Virus record (IMG/VR): IMGVR_UViG_3300023435_000062
Coordinates: 1-35,463 of that record
Reading direction: 5' to 3' (one strand)
From: a virus
DNA: 35,463 nucleotides
Within the stretch, counting starts at the first letter, position 1; each line of letters begins with the position of its first letter. Below are positions 1 to 7,080 of the stretch, one piece after another. The notes under the pieces are model-generated. The model had not been told where the DNA came from. It made no database searches and was given only the letters and a program-made list of their open reading frames with translations. A program made the translations under genes and the position numbers.

Positions 1-23
1 TGAGAAACGGCTCAGGTGGTGAT

Positions 24-227
24 GTGAGTGAGGCAAAAGAAATGGGGAACGTTGGCTGGCGCAAACAGATCGGAAAGCAATCCAGATGTTTCCCAGTGAT
101 AGATTTTAGGCTTTACAGGGCGATGTTGAAGGAAGCGATTGAGTTACTAGACAAGAATGAGGTCGAGAAGGCTGAACGTTGCCTTAAACGGTTGATTAAG
201 ATGCTTGAGGATAAACTGAAGCCATGA
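24..227 (+). CDS. Small helical protein of unknown function (possibly 5'-partial)
   Basis: I do not recognise the family. The 67-residue product is charged and its C-terminal half (about residues 30-66) is rich in Leu, Glu and Lys with helix-forming spacing, so it is probably a small helical, perhaps dimeric, protein. I chose the GTG at 24 because AGGTGGT lies just upstream. The frame stays open to the left edge of the window, so a longer N-terminus is possible. Its stop overlaps an ATG at 224 (ATGA), which begins a chain of coupled small genes that continues to base 893. A separate reading frame ends with TGA at 20-22 and may be the tail of an upstream gene. Confidence 0.55.
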   Translation: MSEAKEMGNVGWRKQIGKQSRCFPVIDFRLYRAMLKEAIELLDKNEVEKAERCLKRLIKMLEDKLKP

Positions 228-292
228 TTGAGCGAGAGATAATCGCAGATGCGTGTGGGCGCATAATGGGAGTATTAAAGGAGGTTAAGTGA
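224..292 (+). CDS. Tiny 22-residue ORF coupled to both neighbours
   Basis: This short frame starts at an ATG that overlaps the stop of the preceding gene (ATGA) and ends in a TGA that overlaps the GTG start of the following gene (GTGA). Such tail-to-head overlaps on both sides are what translational coupling looks like, and they favour real translation despite the length. The peptide is charged and could form one amphipathic helix. Its last codons contain the AAGGAGGT ribosome binding site of the next gene. It may therefore act mainly as a leader that brings ribosomes to that site. No family is recognised. Confidence 0.35.
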   Translation: MIEREIIADACGRIMGVLKEVK

Positions 293-474
293 ACATTCAC
301 GAAAAGGTTGATAAGGAAATGGAGAAGTACGAGAGGACCGTTGTTTCTAACCCTGCGGTTGTCAAGTGGAGAAGAACCCTTCACTACGTTAGGGAATATC
401 GTTGGGATGGTGAGAGGGTAAGCGCAACCGAGTTCCTAAAGAGGTTAAGAAAAAGAAAGGGGGTGATAGCATGA
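289..474 (+). CDS. Small basic protein of unknown function
   Basis: The product has 61 residues, is strongly basic and contains several Trp, Tyr and Arg residues in its middle, followed by a Lys/Arg-rich C-terminus (about residues 50-58). The GTG start follows an AAGGAGGT ribosome binding site at 279-286 and overlaps the preceding stop. The end overlaps the ATG of the next gene (ATGA at 471-474). The basic surface would suit nucleic-acid binding, but this is an inference from composition only. Confidence 0.55.
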   Translation: MNIHEKVDKEMEKYERTVVSNPAVVKWRRTLHYVREYRWDGERVSATEFLKRLRKRKGVIA

Positions 475-893
475 AACGAATAACTGTTTATGCGAACATC
501 ATAGTAACGCCGCCGGATGATTGCAAAGATCCGGATGCGGAGATACTAAAGCTAGAGCAAGCCCTTAACGAACAATGTGGTCTTATGGTGACTGGTCGAG
601 GGACAGATGAGGAAAAGAAGATACCCCTGAGGTTTCACTTCGTAGGAAGGGAGAAGGCCTCCCCGGTGGAAGAACCGAAGATCATCTTAAACGCCGGACT
701 TGACATGCATGTGTGTGTTCCCGATTTATGGTCAGATGAAAAGGTTATAGCGTTTTGCGAGCAGAAGAACCCCTGCGGCACAGAAGGTGGGTGGGGAATT
801 AGGAGGGCCGGGGATAAGCGGTTATGGGGTATGCCGGAAAGGAACCCCTGCGATACCAGGGATGGGTATGTTCACATGGCATTGGAGGCGTAA
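471..893 (+). CDS. Conserved-looking hypothetical protein, 140 aa
   Basis: No known family is recognised. The N-terminal 60 residues begin with a beta-strand-like segment (residues 2-13) and a charged helix. The C-terminal part (residues 85-140) is rich in Trp, Cys, Gly and Arg and contains two similar Asn-Pro-Cys motifs (near residues 100 and 126) that might form a metal or structural site. The start is coupled to the upstream gene through an ATGA overlap, with a GGGGGTGAT-type site just before it. It sits among small early-type phage genes, so a role in host take-over or DNA metabolism is possible but unproven. Confidence 0.55.
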   Translation: MKRITVYANIIVTPPDDCKDPDAEILKLEQALNEQCGLMVTGRGTDEEKKIPLRFHFVGREKASPVEEPKIILNAGLDMHVCVPDLWSDEKVIAFCEQKNPCGTEGGWGIRRAGDKRLWGMPERNPCDTRDGYVHMALEA

Positions 894-896
894 ATT

Positions 897-1079
897 GTGG
901 GATTATTTATCAGGCATCCTGAGAAATTATTTTGTCCTGTGTGTGGTTGTGGTGATATTCACTATTGGCCCGAAGTGCTTAAGTGGAAAACAATGTCTGA
1001 TAAAGAAAAATGTCATTTTGAGGTTTGCCCTGCATGTGGCTATGGTAATGCAGATTTTCCATACGAGGGGTTCGCCTAA
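897..1079 (+). CDS. Small zinc-ribbon protein
   Basis: The 60-residue product carries two cysteine knuckles, CPVCGC at about residues 13-18 and CPACGYG at 44-50, with another Cys at 39. This is the pattern of a treble-clef or zinc-ribbon fold binding one zinc ion. The GTG start at 897 is supported by GGAGG at 884-888 with 8 bases of spacing. The stop shares one base with the ATG of the next gene (TAATG). Small phage zinc ribbons often act as adaptors for protein or nucleic-acid contacts. The exact role here is unknown. An overlapping frame at 787-1116 was discarded because this frame has the better start and the metal motif. Confidence 0.6.
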   Translation: MGLFIRHPEKLFCPVCGCGDIHYWPEVLKWKTMSDKEKCHFEVCPACGYGNADFPYEGFA

Positions 1080-1600
1080 TGTACTACAACCCACAAGACA
1101 CCCGGTACGATTTTGATACCGATGTAACGATTGAGGATATCAAGACGTTTTTTTGGCGAGATCACAATAAAGGTGCGTATTTCAGCATGTTTGAAACGGG
1201 GGTTGGCAGGGTAAAAACGGGTGAGGGGGTTAGGTTTGATCTGATCAGAATTGATCCCCGGAAAAAATACGTCAGGATCTTCGAGTTTAAAAGCAGTCGG
1301 GCTGATTTCCTTCGGGATAAGAAGTGGGAGAAGTACCTGGCTTATTGCAATACGCTCACATTTGTGTGTGGGAGAGATCGGATTAAAAAGGATGATCTGC
1401 CGAGTGGGATCGGGCTAATGTGGGTGTGGAAGCGCAAACGGAAAGACCAGGAAGCATTGAAAGGGTTAGAGCCATTGTGGGAATACGAGTACGAGTGGGT
1501 TAAAAAGGTGAGAAAGCACGATCTTGATCGGGAAGTCTTATTAGATCTTGCCATGATGTTGATGTTTAGGACGATATGGCGAAAGGATGATGTTTTTTGA
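1079..1600 (+). CDS. MmcB-like PD-(D/E)XK nuclease-fold protein
   Basis: The 173-residue protein resembles the MmcB family, small nuclease-fold proteins linked to DNA repair. Visible features are the core of the PD-(D/E)XK fold, Asp54 in the FDLIRID strand followed by the E-x-K pair at Glu69/Lys71. This is followed by the SRADFxxDKKWxxYL stretch (about residues 73-87) and a Pro-Ser-Gly-Ile-Gly-Leu strand near 108-113, all typical of that family. It should be a metal-dependent DNA-binding or cleaving protein. It lies with radical SAM and RusA genes in a DNA-metabolism cassette. The family assignment comes from motif recognition. Activity is inferred. Confidence 0.7.
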   Translation: MYYNPQDTRYDFDTDVTIEDIKTFFWRDHNKGAYFSMFETGVGRVKTGEGVRFDLIRIDPRKKYVRIFEFKSSRADFLRDKKWEKYLAYCNTLTFVCGRDRIKKDDLPSGIGLMWVWKRKRKDQEALKGLEPLWEYEYEWVKKVRKHDLDREVLLDLAMMLMFRTIWRKDDVF

Positions 1601-1612
1601 AAGGAGGTTAAG

Positions 1613-1828
1613 GTGGATCTTTTTGTGTTTCGTATTTGTGTTGGAGGTTTTGAAACCTCTATTGTGGTGGTGCGGGATTGGGATGAAGCGCTTAAAATAG
1701 CGGCGAACAGGGTTAAGTCTTATGAGGGCGAGAAGGAGTTTGTCAAGGTTGAATATGTCGGCCTGGTAGAATTCTTTGCTAATAGCATTTTAAAAGACTG
1801 GGAACCCACGAAGGCAAACACGATATGA
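1613..1828 (+). CDS. Small hypothetical protein, 71 aa
   Basis: This protein has an alternating beta-strand and helix look, with aromatic and valine-rich strands at residues 2-20 and 44-55 around a helix near 22-40. No family is recognised. The GTG start at 1613 follows AAGGAGGT at 1601-1608, a strong site with short spacing. Its stop overlaps the ATG of the short basic gene at 1825 (ATGA). Confidence 0.55.
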   Translation: MDLFVFRICVGGFETSIVVVRDWDEALKIAANRVKSYEGEKEFVKVEYVGLVEFFANSILKDWEPTKANTI

Positions 1829-1959
1829 GAGGAAAAACTGCTCGACTCGCACGAAAAGTGGCCCGGAAGAAGATGCACAAGTTTTACGATAAGATTGGCC
1901 GGGATAACCTTGTGTCCCGACTTAAACTGGCCTGGAAAATAGTGAGGGGGAAAGAATGA
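1825..1959 (+). CDS. Short highly basic 44-residue protein
   Basis: This reading frame of 44 codons is joined to both neighbours by ATGA overlaps (1825-1828 and 1956-1959), which strongly suggests a real coupled gene. Roughly a third of the residues are Arg or Lys, with only two aromatic positions in the first half and one Trp near the C-terminus. It is likely a small helical nucleic-acid-binding peptide. It directly precedes the radical SAM gene and may control or accompany it. That link is inferred from position only. Confidence 0.5.
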   Translation: MRGKTARLARKVARKKMHKFYDKIGRDNLVSRLKLAWKIVRGKE

Positions 1960-2789
1960 TTGCGAGGGTGTTCACCCGGAAAACAAAACAGAGTCCAGGT
2001 GATAGGCATTGCTATTTTACCGTTCCCGGTTTGGTTGGGATAGATCCAGAGTATGACGAGGTTCGGGTTTCCGTTACGTTCACCTGGGATATTGAGCATG
2101 GCGAGCACCTTAAAAAACAATGGGGAATGGTCTGCGACAACGTGAAGATCGGTGGGCCGGCCTTCGGTGATCGTGGTGGGGATTTTGTGGGCGGTCGGTA
2201 TTTGAGAAATGGCGTAACGATAACCTCAAGAGGTTGCCCGAACAACTGTTCCTTTTGCTTCGTTCCCCAAAGAGAGGGCCAGATTAGGGAATTGAAGATC
2301 ACCCCCGGCAATTTCGTTCAAGACAACAATCTGCTGGCGTGTAGCAGGAATCACATAGACAGGGTATTTGAAATGCTGAAAGGACAGAAAGGGGTCGAGT
2401 TCCCCGGTGGGCTGGAACCGGCAAGGATTGATGATTATATCGTTGAAAAATTGAGGGGAATCTCAATCGAGCAGATATGGCTGTCCCATGACTACGAGGG
2501 TGCGGAAAAGGCGCTGCGGTATGCGGTTGAGAAATTGAGGAAGCATTTTAAACGAAGGCAGATGCGGTGCTATGTCCTGGTCGGCGGACCTTATGAAGAT
2601 ACGGTTGAGAAAGCCGAAGCAAGACTTATTAAAGCCTGGGAGATCGGAACCCTACCGTTTGCTATGTTGTGGCAGCAAGTAGAATTTGAAGATTACTCCC
2701 CCCGGTGGAAGAAGCTGGTCCGGAATTGGACAAGACCGGCATTTGTGAAGGAAATGGCGAAAAGCAACTTTAAAAACGCGAGGTATTGA
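1956..2789 (+). CDS. Phage radical SAM enzyme
   Basis: The 277-residue protein carries the radical SAM cluster motif CxxxCxxC as Cys94, Cys98 and Cys101 in the context SRGCPNNCSFC. These residues bind a 4Fe-4S cluster that cleaves S-adenosylmethionine. The N-terminal 80 residues end in a KIGGPAFGD stretch that resembles a reduced B12-binding-like domain seen in front of some radical SAM cores. Downstream, a VEFPGGLEPAR strand-helix and an LVGGPYED segment fit the partial TIM barrel. Proteins with this order occur in phages and prophages, but I know of no assigned substrate. It lies between small basic genes and RusA, so modification of nucleic acid or of a host protein are both possible. QueE seems unlikely because the cluster motif sits far from the N-terminus. 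Confidence 0.8.
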   Translation: MIARVFTRKTKQSPGDRHCYFTVPGLVGIDPEYDEVRVSVTFTWDIEHGEHLKKQWGMVCDNVKIGGPAFGDRGGDFVGGRYLRNGVTITSRGCPNNCSFCFVPQREGQIRELKITPGNFVQDNNLLACSRNHIDRVFEMLKGQKGVEFPGGLEPARIDDYIVEKLRGISIEQIWLSHDYEGAEKALRYAVEKLRKHFKRRQMRCYVLVGGPYEDTVEKAEARLIKAWEIGTLPFAMLWQQVEFEDYSPRWKKLVRNWTRPAFVKEMAKSNFKNARY

Positions 2790-2790
2790 A

Positions 2791-3261
2791 ATGAGAACAC
2801 GAAGAAAGCTCACCCCGGAAGGGGAAGGCTGCAGGATGACGTTCACCATAGAGGGAACCCCGAAGGCAAAGCCACGCCAGACAAAGAGTGATGTGTGGAA
2901 AAAGCGGAAGTGTGTCGTTGAGTACAGAGCGTGGGCCGATAAAGCGAGGGAACGTGCGCCCCTTGATTTACCGGCAGAGCCAAAGACCGTATTGATAAAG
3001 GCTTTTTCTGGAATTCCAATATCGTGGAGCAAGAAAAAGAAGGCAGCGTTAGTAGGGCAGCCACACAGACAGAAGCCGGACTGGGATAATGTCGGCAAGG
3101 CGGTATGTGATGCTTTGTGGAAAAAAGATCAGTTGATCTCTGACGCGTTGGTGATAAAGCGGTGGGACGATGGCAAGGGGGCCAGGGTTGAGGTATGTAT
3201 TGTCGCAAGGAGTTTAGACGATGTCATTGATGCTCTCGGTTTTGGAAAAAAAATTATCTGA
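2791..3261 (+). CDS. rusA: RusA-family Holliday junction resolvase
   Basis: The protein matches RusA endonucleases, which cut four-way DNA junctions as dimers during phage recombination or before packaging. The diagnostic acidic motif KPDWDN lies at residues 95-100, followed by a Asp-Ala-Leu helix at 107-109 and a further Asp at 118. The opening strand with Gly-Thr-Pro-Lys-Ala-Lys-Pro-Arg (about residues 22-29) is also typical. With the ATG at 2791 the protein has 156 residues. An internal ATG at 2836 would begin right at the usual RusA N-terminus and may be the true start. The gene follows the radical SAM stop by one base and overlaps the next gene by 41 bases. Confidence 0.85.
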   Translation: MRTRRKLTPEGEGCRMTFTIEGTPKAKPRQTKSDVWKKRKCVVEYRAWADKARERAPLDLPAEPKTVLIKAFSGIPISWSKKKKAALVGQPHRQKPDWDNVGKAVCDALWKKDQLISDALVIKRWDDGKGARVEVCIVARSLDDVIDALGFGKKII

Positions 3262-3589
3262 TCTTAAAGGCTATGCGAAAGTACATTTTAAATGCGAGAG
3301 GTTAAATGCAAGCAAGGTGTCAAAACGAGTTTGCATTAAGAGGCAGTATTTCGCACAGCAGTGGACCAGGGAAGGGATACAGAAGGTGCGAAGCCCCCTC
3401 CTGTATTCCGAATGTAAGGATTGCAAGAAAGGCCGGAAGATTGCAGACAAGCTAGGGTTGGGTGAGTTCTTGAACACAAAAAAGAAAAAGAGGACGAAGT
3501 GCAGCCGAAAGAGTTGTAACCAAGAAGTGTTTGGCGGTGGCATGTGCCGGGAACACTACTTGAATTATTTTGCAAGGGAAAACGACTAG
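3221..3589 (+). CDS. Small Cys/His zinc-binding protein
   Basis: The 122-residue basic protein has a C-terminal metal site of the form C-x4-C-x9-C-x2-H (Cys94, Cys99, Cys109, His112), a pattern common in small phage zinc proteins related to HNH-type folds. Further cysteines at 65 and 68 may form a second knuckle. I kept the ATG at 3221 because AAGGAG at 3207-3212 is well spaced from it, although it lies inside the rusA gene. The position next to rusA suggests a role in DNA transactions. No catalytic HNH residues are evident, so nuclease activity is not claimed. Confidence 0.6.
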   Translation: MSLMLSVLEKKLSDLKGYAKVHFKCERLNASKVSKRVCIKRQYFAQQWTREGIQKVRSPLLYSECKDCKKGRKIADKLGLGEFLNTKKKKRTKCSRKSCNQEVFGGGMCREHYLNYFAREND

Positions 3590-3610
3590 CCTTTTTACAG
3601 GAGAAAGAAA

Positions 3611-4177
3611 ATGGAAAGAGTGTTTTTAATTAGAAGCGAAGATAGCACGTATGTATGCCCCTCAATCAATGCCACGGTATCACTTGCGAGGAAGTTCTTA
3701 GAAATGGGAGAAGCTGGAGGCGAAAAGCTCTGCATCGAAACCAGGAGCAAGGAATCATTTGATAGTTTTTTGAATGACACTTCCGCTACCGAGCCCCCCG
3801 GCAAAAAGAGGAAATACAAAAAGAGAGAGAAAAAAGAGAAAAAGGAAAAGAAGGTAGTGCCTATCGCTACCAAACGGGGCCGAAAAAGGGGGACACCGGC
3901 GAAAATCATGCTTCTCTTGGGCAGAAAAGGTGAGCTTGCCGTTGATCAGTTACAAGGTGATTTGGGGATCACCGGAGAAGCGGTGAGACAAAACATGCAA
4001 AAATTAATCGCTCAAAAAAAAGTTGAGATCTCCGGGGAAAAACCACGAACATTTAAACTCAAGAACGCGGTTAGCTTTCAATGTGCTGCCAGGGGAAGAA
4101 AGATTGACCTGGCAGAATGTGTCCCGAATGGGGATAACCACGATTGTGAGATTTGTGACTATAAAAATGGAGACTAG
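3611..4177 (+). CDS. Winged-helix DNA-binding protein with Lys-rich linker and Cys site
   Basis: Three parts can be seen. Residues 1-60 form a small domain. Residues 64-94 are an extremely Lys/Arg-rich linker. Residues 97-150 read as a winged helix-turn-helix, with an alanine-lysine-isoleucine helix, a DLGITGEAVRQNMQKL recognition region and a Phe-Lys-Leu wing. The last 35 residues carry four cysteines (158, 170, 179, 182) that could bind zinc. A good AGGAG site precedes the ATG. It is the last sizeable gene before the late-type promoter gap at 4431-4520, so it is a candidate regulator of the structural operon. That role is inferred from position. Confidence 0.6.
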   Translation: MERVFLIRSEDSTYVCPSINATVSLARKFLEMGEAGGEKLCIETRSKESFDSFLNDTSATEPPGKKRKYKKREKKEKKEKKVVPIATKRGRKRGTPAKIMLLLGRKGELAVDQLQGDLGITGEAVRQNMQKLIAQKKVEISGEKPRTFKLKNAVSFQCAARGRKIDLAECVPNGDNHDCEICDYKNGD

Positions 4178-4430
4178 GGAAGAAGATTTTGAAAAATTTT
4201 ACATCTGCCCGGAATGCCACCAGGGAGAATGCTGTGGCAAGCTAGGCTATTTTATTATGAATGATATTTGGGGAAAGTGTTTTTCGTGCTATAAAAAAAC
4301 AGAAAGCAATAGCTGCCCCGACTGCGGATCTACCGGCATACAGATGGAAAAAACTGCCCGTTGGTATATTTGCCACAATTGCCACAAAAGATTTTCTCGC
4401 GCAGAAATGATAGACAAACCCGCCAGTTAA
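4167..4430 (+). CDS. Small multi-zinc-ribbon protein
   Basis: The 87-residue product has four to five cysteine pairs: 14/17, 22/23, 38/41, 50/53 and 69/72. This is enough for two zinc ribbons in series. I chose the ATG at 4167, which overlaps the previous gene by 11 bases. The frame is open further upstream to an ATG at 4023, but that extension only mirrors the winged-helix gene and lacks protein-like character. Two-ribbon proteins of this type usually bind nucleic acids or RNA polymerase parts. The function here is not known. The gene closes the left-hand block before the promoter gap. Confidence 0.6.
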   Translation: METREEDFEKFYICPECHQGECCGKLGYFIMNDIWGKCFSCYKKTESNSCPDCGSTGIQMEKTARWYICHNCHKRFSRAEMIDKPAS

Positions 4431-4452
4431 AAAAATCCATAAAAAAAAAGAC

Positions 4453-4482
4453 TTGACATACTTGTTTTGTTGTGCTCGGAAT
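4453..4482 (+). promoter_or_regulatory. Probable promoter of the packaging/structural operon
   Basis: The 4431-4520 gap is the clearest intergenic space in the left half. It holds a perfect -35 box TTGACA at 4453-4458. The best -10 position (about 4477-4482, CGGAAT) is poor, so help from an activator is plausible. Overlapping this position is a short inverted repeat, GTGC-N7-GCAC, at 4472-4486, which might be an operator. Very AT-rich DNA follows at 4491-4515, directly before the terminase small subunit gene. Confidence 0.4.
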
Positions 4483-4520
4483 GCACCGGCAAATAATTTA
4501 ATAAATTAAATTTTCGGGAT

Positions 4521-5126
4521 ATGACAGACAACAATGAGTTAGTCAAAGAAAAAAAAGAATCCTCTCATGGCAACTCTCTTTATCGGGCAGAGTTTGTTGA
4601 GCTTGTAAGGGCTATCTGCGCCGAAACTTGCCCCACCGATAAACAGATTTGTATAATCCTTGGCAAGTATATCCAGGGGAAAAAACTCGATCACCAAACA
4701 ATTATCAACTGGAGAAATGAATATTCCGACTTCAATAGTGCGCTTATAGAGGGCCGGGATGAGTTTAATAGTAAAGATGTAGAAAAAGCCCTTTTGAAAA
4801 GTGCGAAGGGCTTTCATTTTACAGAGGTAACGAAAGAACCGGCAATTCTGAGAATGCCGGGGAAAGATCCGGCACTCCTAGCAAAAACGCTCCACGTTAC
4901 CAAGCGTGTCCGAAAATTCACACCCCCCAACTCCAGGTCGATTCAATATTTTCTAAACAATAGAAGTCAGGAAAGATGGAAGAACCGGCAGATCCATGAG
5001 ATTACCGGCAAAGACGGAAGTCCGCTTACCATAACCCATGAAGCACGACTAAACGCCATGATGGATGAAGTGAGGGAAATTGAAAGCGCAGAAGCAAAAG
5101 AAGCAGAAAAAACAGCCGAAGTATGA
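4521..5126 (+). CDS. terS: Terminase small subunit
   Basis: The 201-residue protein has the layout of phage small terminases: an N-terminal helix-turn-helix region (about residues 38-72, including a GKKLDHQTIINWRNEY stretch), a conserved segment in which a run of small helices leads to a Lys-Gly-Phe-His motif, and a C-terminal part with the typical NNRSQERWKNRQ sequence (about residues 146-157). It would recognise the packaging site on DNA and load the large subunit. It is first in the late operon and overlaps the large subunit gene if that uses its TTG start. The ribosome binding site is weak (CGGGAT close to the ATG). Confidence 0.75.
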   Translation: MTDNNELVKEKKESSHGNSLYRAEFVELVRAICAETCPTDKQICIILGKYIQGKKLDHQTIINWRNEYSDFNSALIEGRDEFNSKDVEKALLKSAKGFHFTEVTKEPAILRMPGKDPALLAKTLHVTKRVRKFTPPNSRSIQYFLNNRSQERWKNRQIHEITGKDGSPLTITHEARLNAMMDEVREIESAEAKEAEKTAEV

Positions 5127-6774
5127 TGAAACACCCGAAATGATCGAACTCCGAAGATGTACCGGTGTTTCCTTTCAATCCAGGCTAAGGGGCTTTCTTT
5201 ATTTTGTCAATAAATACGTTTGGATTGAGGACAGGAAATCAAAGAGGGCTATTCGCTTTATACTGTGGCCTGGTCAGACGGAAGTCGTACCCAGATTTTT
5301 TAAGTCGAAACTCCTGATTGTTCTCAAGGCAAGGCAGCTTGGCCTTACCTGGCTTACTGCTGCCTATGTTCTCTGGCGCGCAATATTCAACTACCATGAG
5401 TTTATCGTTGTCATAAGCGCAAAAGAGGATCTCGCTATTGAGTTTCTTGATCGGGTGAAATTTATGTTTGATCGGTTGCCCGGTTGGATGAAACCGATTG
5501 TGTTTAAACGATCAACCATTGAACTCACTTTTGGGGTCGAAACCAAAGACGAAAAGGGAAACGTGGTTCTTGAAGGACTCAATAGCGTTATAAAATCCAT
5601 CCCCTCTACTCCCGAAGCCGGTCAATCGAAAACTATCACTCTCCTTATTCTCGATGAATCGGCATTAAACCGCTATTGCAAGGAAATATGGGGCGCTGCG
5701 AACCCCACGCTGGAACACGCAGGAGGACAGGCGATCATAGTTTCTAATCCATCAAAAAATAGACCGGGCTGGCCTTGGACTAGAGATCTCTATACAAAGG
5801 CCATGAAAGGAATGAATAAATTTTCAAGGATCTTCCTTGATTGGCGTTGCGTTCCAGGCAGAGGACCGGACTTCCTTGCGAAAAAGGCCAACGAAGAAAA
5901 CCTGGATGAAGAAGACATACAGATGCAGTATCCTTCAAGCGAAGCGGAAGCGGTCAGCACGTTGGGTGGATCTTACTTCGGCAGATCGCTTGGCGATTTT
6001 GCTGGCGAGAGTGGAGAACGTGGGTATTTCAAAGAGTACAACGGTGAAATTCAGTTTGTTCCAGACAAAAACGGTATAGTTGAGATTTGGAAGCACCCGG
6101 ACAACACGATGCTCAACCGTTACGCTGAAGGATCTGATGTGTCCGAAGGTCTAGGGGAATCGTATTCAGTTGGCTATGCGTATGACCGGCTTGAAAATGA
6201 GTTTGTTGCAAGGATACGCTCAAATAAGATCGATGCTGATGTGTGGGCTGACGAACTGATTTTGCTTGGTAGGTACTATGGTGATGCCATGATAGGCGTT
6301 GAGAGGAATGGTGCCGGCATCACTACTGTCATGCACCTGGCAGAAAAATACGACAACCTGTTTTACCGGAGAAGGCCGGGGAAAATGAAAGGGGCGTATG
6401 TCCTTGAATATGGCTGGCTGGAAACCAGGGAAAACAAACAGATCCTTGCAGACGAATTGAGAAGGCACTATAGGCTGGTTTTTACAAGAGTGCCTTGTCA
6501 AATTCTGATTGATGAATGTTCAACATTTATCCGGCATGATAGCGGAAAACTGGAACACGAAGAAGGGAAGATGGATGATTGCGTTATCGCTGCCGGTGTA
6601 ACCCTTCAAGTCAGCATAATGATGAATACGATAGTTGAGAAGGAAATAAAGCCAGCAAAGAGCATGACGGAAAAAAGAATCGAGGCCCTGGAAAAAGTTT
6701 CAGACGATGATTATGAAACCTTTATGTCCACGGAAAGCCTGAAAACTGTCCAGGACCTTGACAATTATTTTTAA
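5080..6774 (+). CDS. terL: Terminase large subunit (packaging ATPase and nuclease)
   Basis: This is the motor that pumps and cuts phage DNA. The N-terminal ATPase shows a variant Walker A, KARQLGLT at residues 83-90, and Walker B LLILDES with Asp192/Glu193. The C-terminal RNase H-like nuclease shows acidic residues Asp353, Glu408 (GVERNG) and Asp499/Asp500. The length of 564 residues is normal for the family. The TTG at 5080 overlaps terS by 47 bases, after AGGGAAAT. An in-frame ATG at 5140, 13 bases after the terS stop, is the alternative and would lose only a Lys/Gln-rich leader. Confidence 0.9.
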   Translation: MKAQKQKKQKKQPKYDETPEMIELRRCTGVSFQSRLRGFLYFVNKYVWIEDRKSKRAIRFILWPGQTEVVPRFFKSKLLIVLKARQLGLTWLTAAYVLWRAIFNYHEFIVVISAKEDLAIEFLDRVKFMFDRLPGWMKPIVFKRSTIELTFGVETKDEKGNVVLEGLNSVIKSIPSTPEAGQSKTITLLILDESALNRYCKEIWGAANPTLEHAGGQAIIVSNPSKNRPGWPWTRDLYTKAMKGMNKFSRIFLDWRCVPGRGPDFLAKKANEENLDEEDIQMQYPSSEAEAVSTLGGSYFGRSLGDFAGESGERGYFKEYNGEIQFVPDKNGIVEIWKHPDNTMLNRYAEGSDVSEGLGESYSVGYAYDRLENEFVARIRSNKIDADVWADELILLGRYYGDAMIGVERNGAGITTVMHLAEKYDNLFYRRRPGKMKGAYVLEYGWLETRENKQILADELRRHYRLVFTRVPCQILIDECSTFIRHDSGKLEHEEGKMDDCVIAAGVTLQVSIMMNTIVEKEIKPAKSMTEKRIEALEKVSDDDYETFMSTESLKTVQDLDNYF

Positions 6775-6833
6775 ACCCTTTAACAAAGCGAGGTGCGCTA
6801 TGACAAGAGAAGAAGTCGTAGAAGTGGTGAAAG
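6772..6833 (+). repeat. Direct repeat copy 1: translation leader plus first codons
   Basis: These bases recur at 7081-7142 with only 3 mismatches in the first 60 bases, at an offset of 309 bases. The first 35 bases are identical. The unit covers the untranslated leader, the ribosome binding site region (GCGAGGTGCGCT), the ATG and about ten codons. All three differences lie within the coding part. Confidence 0.9.
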
Positions 6834-7063
6834 AAGAAGTTGTCAGGCTTTTTGGCAAGCCAGTAGATCAAGACCTGGCCATGGAAAAACTGAAGAAGGA
6901 TAGAGCAGACCGGCAGCTTGTTGAAGAAAGAATAGAAACCGAAAAAGTTGAGCAGATGGTTAAAAAGGCCGGGATGGAGAATGATAAAGCAAGACTCCGA
7001 ATGGAAGAAAAGAGGGTAGATGCTGAAATAGCAGCATGGATTAAAGAAGGCAAGAAAGTTTAA
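6800..7063 (+). CDS. Chimeric small coiled-coil protein: duplicated start plus portal C-terminal helix
   Basis: The 87-residue product combines two duplicated pieces. Residues 1-11 and the leader match the start of the next gene (7109). Residues from about 25 to 80 match the C-terminal helix of the portal protein (8090-10210), with shared stretches such as DLAMEKLKK, RADRQLVEE and VDAEI. The coding frame is the same in both copies. The product is almost entirely helical, rich in Glu, Lys and Arg, and should form a coiled coil. A free copy of the portal barrel helix might regulate portal assembly or bind the same partner. This is inference. A longer frame from 6758 overlaps terL and was not used because the repeated leader marks the ATG at 6800. 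Confidence 0.65.
   Translation: MTREEVVEVVKEEVVRLFGKPVDQDLAMEKLKKDRADRQLVEERIETEKVEQMVKKAGMENDKARLRMEEKRVDAEIAAWIKEGKKV
6872..7039 (+). repeat. Diverged duplicate of the portal C-terminal coding region (copy A)
   Basis: This stretch aligns without gaps and in the same codon frame with 9956-10123 at a constant offset of 3084 bases. Roughly two thirds of the encoded residues are identical by eye. Near-identical nucleotide blocks, for example around 6872-6910, show that this is true duplication and not convergence of coiled coils. Confidence 0.85.
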
Positions 7064-7080
7064 AGATGTATCAGAGCCTA

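Noticed and set aside
787-1116. 109-codon plus-strand frame with a hydrophobic stretch
   Set aside because: It overlaps the ends of three better-supported genes and lacks its own good start. It is a shadow of the zinc-ribbon gene at 897.
4023-4166. N-terminal extension of the zinc-ribbon gene at 4167
   Set aside because: The extension lies over the winged-helix gene in another frame and lacks protein-like composition or a ribosome binding site.
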